A DNA stretch of 9,509 bases from Planctomycetota bacterium (GCA_024278415.1 JAJRTI010000427.1:1-9509), one strand, 5' to 3'; shown: positions 1 to 6,552, counted from the stretch's first letter. The notes: generated by a model from the letters alone, not told the origin. A program made the numbers and translations.

Positions 1-792
1 CGGCCGGCCGCCCACGGCCCACCACTTCATCCCGTCGCGTACGCGGCAGTAGTCGGGATTGGACTCGAAGCTGGAGTCGCCTAACTTGTTGCCCGACTTG
101 AGGCCCGCCGCGTTGGCGGCCTCCTGCGCGGAGACGATGCGCCACTGCTTGACCGGGGCGAACTCCTTGCGCAACTCATCCGCTTCCGAATCGCTCACAG
201 TGCGCAGGATGTAATCGTCGATCCAATACGTATCGCCCGCGCGCGCACCCCGGATGTAGATTCGCACCATCGCGATGCCGTTGTTCTTGGCCGGGTCGTA
301 TCGATAGATCGCGCCGGCGGTGCGCCAATCGCCGGGCCGGCGGATTTTCGTGGTGGTCCCCACCGCATGATAGTCGACATCGATCGCCAGGCCGTACACG
401 GTGCCGTGCCCGGCATGTTTGACGCGCAGCCCGTGATAGAGATACGCGGGCTGGGCCAGGCGGAAGTACCTCGCCTTCTCGCGCAAGAGGTAGTTGACGA
501 TGCACCCACCATCGGTGAGGAACTTCACGCGCAGGGCGTAGTTTCCCCTCCCGACGCGCACACGGCGAATCTCCACCTTCGTCGCCTGGCGCCACTTCTC
601 CACATGGCCCCATTCGTCCGGCATGCCGTCATCGTTGGCGTCGCGTTCGAAGCCGCCGTTGGCCAGCATATTCTGTCCTGGCTCGGGGACGATCTGTTTG
701 TAGCCCGCGACCGGCACTTGCCCGCCGTGAGCCGCATGGGCCAAGGACACGAGCGCAACACCCCACAGAACTCGACGTCTGGCTGAGATCAT
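1..792 (-). CDS. Secreted protein with tandem carbohydrate-binding-like modules (5' part, runs off window)
   Basis: The reading frame is open for 264 codons from an ATG at 792-790 to the window edge, so only the N-terminal part is present. Residues 1-23 form a signal peptide: an SARRR basic start, then a hydrophobic WGVALVSLAHA core. Residues 41-61 read NMLANGGFE followed by a D-rich stretch ending GMPDEW. This 'N-GGFE-D-N-DG-PD-W' pattern commonly opens CBM-like jelly-roll domains of secreted bacterial proteins. The module closes near YWIDDYILR (189-197). A second similar start (GDSSFE, about 238-243, then WW at 257-258) suggests tandem modules. GGAG lies 11 bases before the ATG. It sits 41 bases after the frameshifted TIM barrel in the same direction and is likely its operon partner. 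By inference it is exported and binds or acts on a glycan; any catalytic domain would lie beyond base 1. Confidence 0.75.
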   Translation of the reverse strand, partial: MISARRRVLWGVALVSLAHAAHGGQVPVAGYKQIVPEPGQNMLANGGFERDANDDGMPDEWGHVEKWRQATKVEIRRVRVGRGNYALRVKFLTDGGCIVNYLLREKARYFRLAQPAYLYHGLRVKHAGHGTVYGLAIDVDYHAVGTTTKIRRPGDWRTAGAIYRYDPAKNNGIAMVRIYIRGARAGDTYWIDDYILRTVSDSEADELRKEFAPVKQWRIVSAQEAANAAGLKSGNKLGDSSFESNPDYCRVRDGMKWWAVGGRP

Positions 793-833
793 CGACGGGC
801 TTTCTCCAGTATCTCGTTGATGGGCGGTCACGA

Positions 834-1635
834 TCAAGACGTGGCCGCGGCCCAGGCTCCTTTGATGAACTCCAAGCCGCGGACGACGCTCTCTCTTTCG
901 GACGGGCCGCCTGCTTCGAGCGAGAGCCAGCCGTCGAAGCCGGCCTCGTGCAGAAGGCGAAAGATCGTGGGGAAATCGACCGCACCGTCGCCGGTGACCG
1001 CATGCCCGCAGTGGGCGTATCGGTCGCTAACGTGAACGTGGACGACTCTGTCGGCCACGTGATGCAGCAGATCGACGGCCGAATGGGGACACCATCGGGT
1101 TTGAAGTGTCCAAATTGACCTTCAGCCGTTCGTCATCGACCCGATCGAGAATCTCGACGAAGTCCTCCACTCTCGTGCCTACGTCCGGGTGGTCTTCGAG
1201 CGCGATGGTGACTCCGCGTTGAGCCGCGACGTCCACGACACGACGCAGCGCGGCCGCGATCGTCCGGAGTGTTTCGTCCCGCGGCGCGCCTTCGGGCCAG
1301 CTCCCGCAGGTCATGCGCACGAGATCCGTCTCGAAGATCCCAGCGAGCCATGCGTCCTGCTTCACCGACTCGATCTGCCGGCGCTGCTCCTCTTCGTCCG
1401 GGTTCGAGAAGTCGCCGTAGCTCGTGAACATGGAAACCTCCAATCCCGCGTCACGCACCGCGTTGCTGACACCGCGGAGGCAGCTTTCGTCTTCGAGGTT
1501 CTGGAGGTACGGCTTGTACATCTCGATCCTATCGAACCCCATGTCCGCCGCCATCTGGATCCACTCCTCGACGGAGAGCGTCCGCTCGTCGAGCATTCGG
1601 CCGAAGAAGCAGATGGGGATGCAGCTCGTTTTCAT
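834..1635 (-). pseudogene. Sugar phosphate isomerase/epimerase-type TIM barrel, broken by a +1 frameshift
   Basis: The first 182 or so residues (ATG at 1635-1633) are a xylose-isomerase-like TIM barrel: MGFDRIEMYKP strand, then ALEDHP (E147) and VNLDTSNP (D176), two expected metal ligands. The frame then goes out of register and stops at 1027. A second frame carries the missing C-terminus: HHVADRVVHVHVSD (His ligand), then GFDGWLSLEAGG (last Glu ligand), ending at 834. Removing one C from the four-C run (gggg on plus, 1085-1088) joins them as ...NPMVSHSAVDLLHHVADRVVHVHV, about 266 residues, the normal family length. AGGA lies about 10 bases before the start, and the gene begins 18 bases after the preceding TIM barrel. 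It may be a sequencing or assembly indel, a recent mutation, or programmed slippage; the first is simplest. Substrate unknown. Confidence 0.85.
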
Positions 1636-1653
1636 CGCAGAATTTCCTGAGGG

Positions 1654-2544
1654 TTAGTCCGCGGGTCCATTGGGGCCGCGCTGCGCGTTTCCCCGCTGCT
1701 TGGAAACGTACTGTTCCACGTGGTACTGAAGGAATCGCAGTCCAATCACCATGACGCGTTCAAGGCCAAGATCGCGCAGCTCGGCGCTTTTTCGATGCGC
1801 CTTGTGGCCGGAGATCTCCAGCATCCACGGCCGATCGAATCCGACCTCGAAGAGCGCACGCACGATTCGCCCCCAATCCATTCTCCCGATGCCGGGCGGA
1901 AGATGGTCGTCTTGCTCTCCAAAACCATCGTGCAGATGCGTATTGAAAAGCTTGTCGCCCATGATGTGCACCGCGTCATGCGGGGCCGTGCCGTTCACGA
2001 GCGCGTGTCCCGTATCGCAACAGCACCCGACGTGCGCCTCGCCGATGGCGTCCACCACGCGCCGGGTATATTCCACGGAGAGGGTCAGGGGGTTCTCGAC
2101 CGCCATTTCCAGGCCATGATCGGCCGCGACGCGAGCGCTTTCCTTGAGCCGTTCAGCATCCCTATCGATGTCCTCGTCCACGCCCTCGACGCCGACGTGA
2201 TCCACAATCACGCGCACCCCCAAGATCTCTGCATTTCGGGCGCAGATTCGTTGCTCCTGTCGATAGCGCCGGTGCGCGTCGGGCGACTCCTCGGTGAGCA
2301 CCTTGGAGTGGGTCGCCCAAGGCTTGAGCCCCACCTCCTCGGTGTGAGCCTTGAGTACGACGGCTTCCTCGGCACTCAGATGAGCCAGGTGAGGGAACTC
2401 CACCCAAGTGTACCCGACCTTGCTGACACATTGCATTGCCTCTCGGTACTGGCACGGATTGAGGAATTCGGACGGACGGAGCGGATCGCCCGACTCCAAT
2501 TGAGCGCCGCAACAGAATTCTACGGCCGGGATGGCGCAAGGCAT
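1654..2544 (-). CDS. Sugar phosphate isomerase/epimerase-type TIM-barrel protein
   Basis: This 296-residue protein belongs to the xylose-isomerase-like TIM-barrel superfamily (AP endonuclease family 2 fold). The acidic and histidine metal site is readable in order: MAVENP (E150), CCCDTGHA (D177), NTHLHDG (H203/H205), MLEISG (E243). This is the Glu-Asp-His-Glu set seen in D-tagatose 3-epimerase-like enzymes. No signal peptide is visible, so it should be cytoplasmic. The frame is open further upstream to 2679, but that would overlap the end of the sialidase gene. The ATG at 2544-2542 has AGGGA seven bases before it and begins MPCAIPAVEF, so it is preferred. The C-terminal tail (QRGNAQRGPNGPAD) is low complexity. 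It lies between the sialidase gene and the second TIM barrel on the same strand. Expected role is isomerisation or epimerisation of a sugar or sugar derivative; the substrate cannot be read from sequence. Confidence 0.85.
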   Translation of the reverse strand: MPCAIPAVEFCCGAQLESGDPLRPSEFLNPCQYREAMQCVSKVGYTWVEFPHLAHLSAEEAVVLKAHTEEVGLKPWATHSKVLTEESPDAHRRYRQEQRICARNAEILGVRVIVDHVGVEGVDEDIDRDAERLKESARVAADHGLEMAVENPLTLSVEYTRRVVDAIGEAHVGCCCDTGHALVNGTAPHDAVHIMGDKLFNTHLHDGFGEQDDHLPPGIGRMDWGRIVRALFEVGFDRPWMLEISGHKAHRKSAELRDLGLERVMVIGLRFLQYHVEQYVSKQRGNAQRGPNGPAD

Positions 2545-2551
2545 GCGTGCG

Positions 2552-2556
2552 TCCCT
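2552..2556 (-). promoter_or_regulatory. Ribosome binding site fixing the start of the TIM-barrel gene
   Basis: AGGGA on the minus strand lies seven bases before the ATG at 2544. It decides for the 296-residue start over the longer open frame reaching 2679, which has no reason to begin inside the sialidase gene. Confidence 0.55.
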
Positions 2557-2608
2557 TTTCGGCCACTCATGGCCGCGCAAAGTCCGAGAGACATCTCCCT
2601 GAGTCCCT

Positions 2609-3754
2609 TCACTTTCCTTTGGAAACGAAGCCGGGCGGGATTCGATAGCCGCGAATGAACGGCTTCTGAGCGGGAGCATCGCCCGTTATGTACTGGACCA
2701 CGTAGATCGAGTTGTCGGGCAGTTCGACCCAGCCGGAGTAGCCCCAATCGGGACGGATGGGATTGGTGTCGTTGTCGATCAACAGCCATTTGGCTTGAGG
2801 AGGCACGGGCCCATCGAACGGCGCGGGCTGGAGCGCCACGTTCTGTGGCTCCATGTAGGCTCCGAGGTAATGCCCCGGCTGAGGTGCGCCCACACGAGTC
2901 GTCAGGAATACCTCGCCCGTGCTGAGCAGGCCCACGTTGGGGCGGCCGCTGTAACGCCACGGGCCGCTGCCGTAGAGCGGACCCCATGTCTTCCCGCCAT
3001 CACGGGAGATCGCTTTGACTCCGTTCTTCACGCCAGGCTGGTCGTCGCGCATGTAGCACACGACCTCGCCTGTGTCCATCTCAACGAAGTCGCCTTCGTT
3101 CGGCTGTCGTTTTGGATGCTTGGCCACGACGATCGGCCCTGCCCAGGTTTTGCCGTTATCGGTCGAGCGATGGACAACTTGGTACTGCCGCCAGTTATCC
3201 TCTTCGTCGAAGGTCGTGATCCCGATCAGGAGCGTTCCATCGCGCAATTGAGTGATACTGGGAACAACGCCTCCGCGCACCGTCGTCTTCTCTGGGCCCG
3301 CCCATGTCCTGCCGTTGTCAAAACTGCGGAACAGCCATATGACGGCTCGATTGTTGGTCCAGCAGTGATGTGCCCCGGGCGGTGGATTCTGAGGTATACA
3401 ATCTATCGCCAACAGAAGCGACTTGTCCTGAAGCCGAGTGATACGCGAGCAATTGAGCCAGCCATCCCGATGGCGGTTCGTGAGTTGCGCCACCACGGTG
3501 CGCTCACCCCATGTCGCGCCCCGGTCTGCGCTCACCCGAGTAACGATTGCGGACACGGGCCCGCCGCCGTGGCTGTCCGATTCCTGGTAGGTGACCACGA
3601 GATCGCCGTTGGCGGCCATGGCCAGGTCAGAGAAGCTCTCGTGCAGCTTGTCGTTTCGAGCCACCGTGAACTGCTGAATGGACCGAGCGCTGCTCATGGC
3701 TATCGCCTCCGACAGAATGGCGCCAATGACGGCAGTCTTAAGACTCCAGGACAT
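2609..3754 (-). CDS. Secreted sialidase-like (BNR/Asp-box) beta-propeller protein
   Basis: This 381-residue protein has four canonical Asp boxes (S-x-D-x-G-x-T-W): SADRGATW at 75-82, SFDNGRTW at 144-151, STDNGKTW at 197-204 and SRDGGKTW at 251-258. They are spaced as in a six-bladed sialidase/BNR propeller and the length fits a single catalytic domain. The N-terminus (MSWSLKTAVIGAILSEAIAMSSA) looks like a weak signal peptide, so export is likely. The ATG at 3754 is chosen because GGAGG stands six bases upstream; the open frame continues 27 codons further but begins in a GC-rich hairpin region. The family includes exo-alpha-sialidases, but many Asp-box propellers act on other glycans or lack activity. 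The catalytic arginine triad and Tyr/Glu pair cannot be assigned without alignment. Its place with two sugar-converting TIM barrels and a CBM-like secreted protein supports a glycan-degradation role. Confidence 0.85.
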   Translation of the reverse strand: MSWSLKTAVIGAILSEAIAMSSARSIQQFTVARNDKLHESFSDLAMAANGDLVVTYQESDSHGGGPVSAIVTRVSADRGATWGERTVVAQLTNRHRDGWLNCSRITRLQDKSLLLAIDCIPQNPPPGAHHCWTNNRAVIWLFRSFDNGRTWAGPEKTTVRGGVVPSITQLRDGTLLIGITTFDEEDNWRQYQVVHRSTDNGKTWAGPIVVAKHPKRQPNEGDFVEMDTGEVVCYMRDDQPGVKNGVKAISRDGGKTWGPLYGSGPWRYSGRPNVGLLSTGEVFLTTRVGAPQPGHYLGAYMEPQNVALQPAPFDGPVPPQAKWLLIDNDTNPIRPDWGYSGWVELPDNSIYVVQYITGDAPAQKPFIRGYRIPPGFVSKGK

Positions 3755-3760
3755 GGCATT

Positions 3761-3765
3761 CCTCC
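3761..3765 (-). promoter_or_regulatory. Strong Shine-Dalgarno of the sialidase-like gene
   Basis: GGAGG on the minus strand lies six bases before the ATG at 3754. It is the strongest ribosome binding site in the operon and excludes the longer in-frame start at 3835. Confidence 0.7.
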
Positions 3766-3780
3766 GAGTGCTACTCGATC

Positions 3781-3820
3781 CGGTCCGGCTCGAAACAGCC
3801 CGCCGGCCGGAGCCGGGCCG
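3781..3820 (-). repeat. GC-rich intercistronic hairpin between the UroD-like and sialidase-like genes
   Basis: CGGTCCGGCTC (3781-3791) and GAGCCGGGCCG (3810-3820) pair over 11 positions (ten Watson-Crick, one G-U) around an 18-base loop. The hairpin lies in the 142-base gap of the minus-strand gene set, 27 bases before the sialidase start. No T-run follows on the minus strand, so it is not a standard intrinsic terminator. It could be a transcript-processing or stability element, or chance in GC-rich sequence. Confidence 0.4.
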
Positions 3821-3896
3821 CCCACCGGTGAACACGAATTCAAGCGTCTCGCCTTTTTGTAGGCAGGTCCTCCCAACAGGCGCGGGACAGTATCGG

Positions 3897-5075
3897 CTAC
3901 ACTGCGAAGGGTGTCAAGGAGGAATGCGGCAGGAGTTTCCCCGAGCGCAGCCGCGCCGCGTCGAAATACGCGCGCACGTTCTCCACGGGCGTGCCCTCGC
4001 GCAGGCTGTCCGACGTGCCGAGGATGAATCCCGTCGGCCCGGCAATAGCGATGGCTTCCTTGACGGTCTGCTCGACGAGATCGGGCGTGCCGCGCTTGAT
4101 CACGTACAGCAGATCGACGTAGCCCATGAGGCAGACCCGGTCGCCGATGGTGCGCTTGAGTTCAGCCAAGTCCGTGTCGCCTACCGGCGGCGGGGTGAGC
4201 GTCTGGAGCACGTCCACGCCGGCGTCCGCGATCATCTGCGCCACCGGCATGACCTTGCCGTCGTCGTACATGTTCACCGTACCGCCCGCGGCGTGCACGC
4301 GGTCGCACATCTCCTGCAATTGCGGCGCAAAGACCTCTTTCCAGATGCGCGGGCTCCAGCCGACGGACATGGAATTGTAGTACCAGTTCGCGAAGAAGTG
4401 CTTCACTCCGGCCTGGATCGCGTGCTCCACCTCGTCCATCATCTCCCGCTGAAACAGCCCGACCAGTTCGTCGAAGAAACTGCGGTCGTCGTGGTACGCG
4501 ACCATCAGGTCTTCCATCGCCATCGCGTCGCCCGCGCGGTGGCACATCTGGGACATGATGTTCAGCTCTACGAGTCCGCGCTCGCCGAAGAGGCGCTCGG
4601 CCGCGAAGTAGGGCTCGTGCGAGACGCCGGCCTTGTCGGCGATGAGGTAGCGGAGGGCCTTGAGGTCGTCCTTGTCCTTGACCATGTATTCCGTGCGCAC
4701 GGGGTTGGGGCTCATGCCGTACGTGCGATCGCCGGGCGGCGGGACTTTGGTCACGTCGGTCAGCGTGCCTTCCGGCGTCTTGAAGATGCGGCGCACCACG
4801 CGCAGGTCGCGGTCCTGGCCCGCCTCGACCGACGCCTCGACGCTGGGCAAGCTGAAGCTGATGCTAGGCGTGAGAGCCGTGACGTGCGACGCCACGCTCA
4901 CGGCCACGTGGGGGTCGAAGTCAAACTCGTCCGCCATGCGCAGGAGCGTCTTGTGGCCCGAATCGCCGTAGTACTCCTTCATCCACACCCACACGCGCGG
5001 GCTGCACGGGACGCGGTCAACGGGCTTGTGCGCGTACGCGGCGAGCAGACGTTGGCGGGACGTCATCTCTTTCAT
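3897..5075 (-). CDS. Uroporphyrinogen decarboxylase (UroD/MtaA-like) family protein
   Basis: This 392-residue protein has the UroD-family layout: MTSRQRLLAAYAHKPVDRVP at the N-terminus, a GDRVCLMGYVDLLYVIKRGTP strand (311-330) and the C-terminal ILGTSDSLREGTPVENVRAY segment (351-370), which matches the 'GGFILGTGCSI-PGTP-ENV' signature of corrinoid methyltransferase-like members. It differs from MtaA/MtbA methyltransferases: the H-x-C zinc motif is replaced by NMYDDGK (268-274), and the later cysteine by serine or aspartate (TSDS). It is therefore probably neither a haem-pathway HemE nor a standard zinc methyltransferase. Such divergent members are often found beside sugar-catabolic genes, and their reaction is mostly unknown. 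The ATG at 5075 has AGGA about eight bases upstream. It is the first gene of the minus-strand cluster. Confidence 0.85.
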   Translation of the reverse strand: MKEMTSRQRLLAAYAHKPVDRVPCSPRVWVWMKEYYGDSGHKTLLRMADEFDFDPHVAVSVASHVTALTPSISFSLPSVEASVEAGQDRDLRVVRRIFKTPEGTLTDVTKVPPPGDRTYGMSPNPVRTEYMVKDKDDLKALRYLIADKAGVSHEPYFAAERLFGERGLVELNIMSQMCHRAGDAMAMEDLMVAYHDDRSFFDELVGLFQREMMDEVEHAIQAGVKHFFANWYYNSMSVGWSPRIWKEVFAPQLQEMCDRVHAAGGTVNMYDDGKVMPVAQMIADAGVDVLQTLTPPPVGDTDLAELKRTIGDRVCLMGYVDLLYVIKRGTPDLVEQTVKEAIAIAGPTGFILGTSDSLREGTPVENVRAYFDAARLRSGKLLPHSSLTPFAV

Positions 5076-5227
5076 GGTTCGTCCTTTCTCTCACGTAGTG
5101 CAGCCGTGGGCCGCAACCTAACGGACCGCGCGACGGCGCGAAGTTAGAGAATTCTGAGTTCAGAGTCCAGCGCTCAGGCTGCACTCAGACACGCGAAAGC
5201 GCACTTACCCGACGCCGCGTGGAGTGC

Positions 5228-5256
5228 TTGCGTGCAAGAAACCGTTCTGATACAAT
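5228..5256 (+). promoter_or_regulatory. Sigma70-type extended -10 promoter for the STAS-FHA pair
   Basis: A -35-like TTGCGT (5228-5233), a 17-base spacer and TACAAT (5251-5256, one mismatch from TATAAT) are preceded by TG at 5248-5249, an extended -10. Transcription would begin near 5263, leaving about 80 bases of leader before the STAS start at 5345. The promoter lies in the 269-base divergent gap (5076-5344). No comparably clear promoter was found there for the minus-strand operon. Confidence 0.6.
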
Positions 5257-5344
5257 CCGCGCGTGTTCGTTTGTTTGGCCTCATCCGTTGCGGCTCCGGC
5301 CGCTTGCCGCCGAGGCGCCATGCGGCTCATGCACAGCCACCTAC

Positions 5345-5713
5345 ATGGAACAACCGACTCCTGAAGTTGTAGAGATGCGGATCCAGGACGGCGCGATTTG
5401 CGCCCACGTCACCCCCTCGGACATTGTGGACGTGGCCGTGGCGAACCGCATCTTCGAGATTATCCGCCAGGCGACGGCCGAGCGGAATCCCCCTCGCCTG
5501 ATGATCAATCTCGGCGGGGTGAGGTTTGTTTGCAGTTCGGTCATCGCAGGCCTGTGCGCAATCTTCCGCGAAGTCGTAACGAAGCGCAACGGCAAGTTGG
5601 CCATCTGCTGTGTCAGCCCTGAGTTGCTCGAAACGTTGCGCCTGATGCGCTTGGACATGCTCTTGCCCCTCTATGAGACTGAGCAGGATTCCATGACGGC
5701 GATCGGCGCCTGA
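5345..5713 (+). CDS. STAS-domain protein (anti-sigma factor antagonist-like)
   Basis: This 122-residue protein is a single STAS domain. The central strand and helix LMINLGGVRFVCSSVIAGLCAIFREV (52-77) is the hallmark. S64/S65 sit where SpoIIAA-type antagonists carry the phosphorylated serine, while the usual preceding Asp is Cys63 and the following Gly is Val66. The C-terminal part (LAICCVSPELLETLRLMRLDMLLPLYET) completes the fold. The frame is open back to an ATG at 5219, but that codon lies upstream of the promoter at 5228-5256, so the ATG at 5345 is used although it has no clear Shine-Dalgarno. By family, such proteins bind an anti-sigma kinase or scaffold in a partner-switching system. No kinase or phosphatase partner is in the window; the neighbour is an FHA protein. 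Confidence 0.85.
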   Translation: MEQPTPEVVEMRIQDGAICAHVTPSDIVDVAVANRIFEIIRQATAERNPPRLMINLGGVRFVCSSVIAGLCAIFREVVTKRNGKLAICCVSPELLETLRLMRLDMLLPLYETEQDSMTAIGA

Positions 5714-5727
5714 CCCCGGCGCCGATC
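5701..5727 (+). repeat. Perfect 10-bp inverted repeat over the STAS stop codon
   Basis: GATCGGCGCC (5701-5710) and GGCGCCGATC (5718-5727) are perfect complements around a seven-base loop that begins with the TGA stop codon. No T-run follows. In mRNA this is a stable stem 23 bases before the FHA start, and may tune FHA expression or protect the STAS message end. Confidence 0.65.
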
Positions 5728-5750
5728 TCGTCACGGCGTGTGGGTTAGCG

Positions 5751-6188
5751 ATGGCAAACAAGGCTCAACTGAACGCGAATCAGCTTCGGGACGTGGACGA
5801 CTACCTGGGCAAGCTCGTCCACACCCAGCCCGAGGCCGATGAGGAGCTTTGTCCCACCTGCCAGCAGCCGGTGGTGAAGCGGAACGGGGCCGTACACAAG
5901 ATGCTCGTCGTGACCGGCAAGACCACAGGGGTCTACGTGCCGCTGCCAGAGGGCAAGGTGATGACGATCGGCCGGGGCAGCGCCTGCGATTTGAGGCTCG
6001 AAGACGCAGCCGCGTCCAGGCAGCATGCCCAGATCAGGGGCCAAGAGAAGCTTTGTGTGATTCGGGATCTCGACAGCGCCAACGGCACGCTCGTAAACGG
6101 CAAGCCCATCGAGTCCAGACAGCTCGCCGACGGCGATGTGGTCCAAATCGGCGCCACCCGGATCATCTTCTACGCGCAGAAGGACTAG
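5751..6188 (+). CDS. FHA-domain protein with N-terminal CxxC segment
   Basis: This 145-residue protein has one forkhead-associated domain at about 50-142, with all core signatures: IGRGSACDLRLED (73-85), SRQHA (89-93), RDLDSANGTLVNG (105-117) and QLADGDVVQIG (124-134). Arg75, Ser89, His92 and Asn111 fit a phosphothreonine-binding surface. The N-terminal 45 residues are hydrophilic with one CPTC pair (C34, C37), a half zinc-ribbon that would need a partner to bind metal. No membrane segment is present, so it is cytoplasmic. It starts 37 bases after the STAS stop and likely shares its transcript; its Shine-Dalgarno is weak. It probably reads threonine phosphorylation, but the kinase is not in the window. 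Its TAG stop is part of the CTAG duplication of the adjacent inserted element. Confidence 0.92.
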   Translation: MANKAQLNANQLRDVDDYLGKLVHTQPEADEELCPTCQQPVVKRNGAVHKMLVVTGKTTGVYVPLPEGKVMTIGRGSACDLRLEDAAASRQHAQIRGQEKLCVIRDLDSANGTLVNGKPIESRQLADGDVVQIGATRIIFYAQKD

Positions 6189-6189
6189 C

Positions 6190-6202
6190 CCGCATTTCTC
6201 AC
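6190..6202 (+). repeat. Left terminal inverted repeat of the MITE-like element
   Basis: CCGCATTTCTCAC, exact reverse complement of 6413-6425. It starts two bases after the FHA stop codon. Confidence 0.8.
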
Positions 6203-6353
6203 GAGTCCAGGCGGGTGTCGATGCAAGGCGCACGGTCGCGAAGGCGTGTTCGGCTCGAGCGCCGTGCAACGCAGCAGCGGCGCCCGACGGGGCTCGCCCG
6301 AAGGGCCTGCCCCTCCCGTTCGACGCGTGCATGTTGTTGCTCAACCCACGCGT

Positions 6354-6382
6354 CCGTCTGGGCCGGTCAGGTCTTCAGACGG
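6354..6382 (+). repeat. Internal hairpin of the MITE-like element, weak terminator candidate
   Basis: CCGTCTG (6354-6360) and CAGACGG (6376-6382) form a 7-bp stem, extendable by two G-U pairs, followed four to five bases later by TTTT (6387-6390). The short T-run after a stem could allow weak termination of the STAS-FHA transcript. Equally it may only be part of the element's palindromic make-up. Confidence 0.4.
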
Positions 6383-6412
6383 CCACTTTTCCGACACTTC
6401 TATCCCGGGCTG

Positions 6413-6425
6413 GTGAGAAATGCGG
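6413..6425 (-). repeat. Right terminal inverted repeat of the MITE-like element
   Basis: GTGAGAAATGCGG on the plus strand, matching the left end in inverted orientation and followed by C and then CTAG (6427-6430). Confidence 0.8.
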
Positions 6426-6443
6426 CCTAGGGGCGCCGTCAAC

Positions 6444-6497
6444 TCTGTTCGGCACGCGCCACGGCTGCCTCCTGAGGCAGATGGTGTGCCGAACAGA
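6444..6497. repeat. Long nested hairpin upstream of the unknown gene
   Basis: The outer stem is a perfect 12 bp: TCTGTTCGGCAC (6444-6455) with GTGCCGAACAGA (6486-6497). Within it GCCA (6458-6461) can pair with TGGT (6482-6485) with one wobble, and CTGCCTC (6465-6471) pairs perfectly with GAGGCAG (6474-6480) around two bases. No T-run follows on either strand. Without the adjacent insertion it would begin 13 bases after the FHA stop, so it may be the old end structure of that transcript, or a separate REP-like or cruciform sequence. It ends 55 bases before the next gene. Confidence 0.75.
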
Positions 6498-6552
6498 ATG
6501 GGAGCGCTGCCGGCATGGCCCGGGACGCGCACACAATAGGACGCCTCCATCT

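Larger units (their letters stand above)
6189..6426. mobile_element. MITE-like non-coding insertion, 238 bp, CTAG target duplications
   Basis: CCGCATTTCTCAC (6190-6202) and its exact reverse complement GTGAGAAATGCGG (6413-6425) bound the element. The similarity extends inward imperfectly, with GTGTCG recurring 26 and 29 bases from the two ends. CTAG stands directly on both sides (6185-6188 and 6427-6430), as a 4-bp target-site duplication would. Inside are short inverted repeats (GCACGG 6230-6235 with CCGTGC 6262-6267; CCGTCTG with CAGACGG at 6354-6382) and no credible gene, so it would have to be mobilised in trans. Four-base duplications and CC-starting ends would suit an IS1380-like transposase, and CTAG also resembles the YTAR targets of some IS5-group elements; both parent assignments are guesses. 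It occupies most of the gene-free stretch after the FHA gene. Confidence 0.75.

Noticed and set aside
1720..2658. Plus-strand open frame (312 codons) opposite the first TIM barrel
   Set aside because: The minus strand has the full metal-site signature and a ribosome binding site; the plus frame has neither.
3678..5147. Long plus-strand open frame (489 codons) opposite the UroD-like gene
   Set aside because: It is the antisense of a clearly recognised gene in GC-rich sequence. The translation is rich in H, R, V and A with no family pattern, and it also crosses the promoter-side region of the minus-strand gene.
5154..5170. Short palindrome TCTGAGTTCAGA in the divergent intergenic region as an operator
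   Set aside because: Arms of five bases are too short to support a call on one sequence, and it is not placed against a clear minus-strand promoter.
5219..5344. N-terminal extension of the STAS protein from an ATG at 5219
   Set aside because: That ATG lies upstream of the good promoter at 5228-5256 and the extra 42 residues show no STAS similarity.
6136..6552. N-terminal extension of the unknown helical protein
   Set aside because: It would overlap the FHA gene end and translate through the inserted element and the nested hairpin; the residues are low-complexity.
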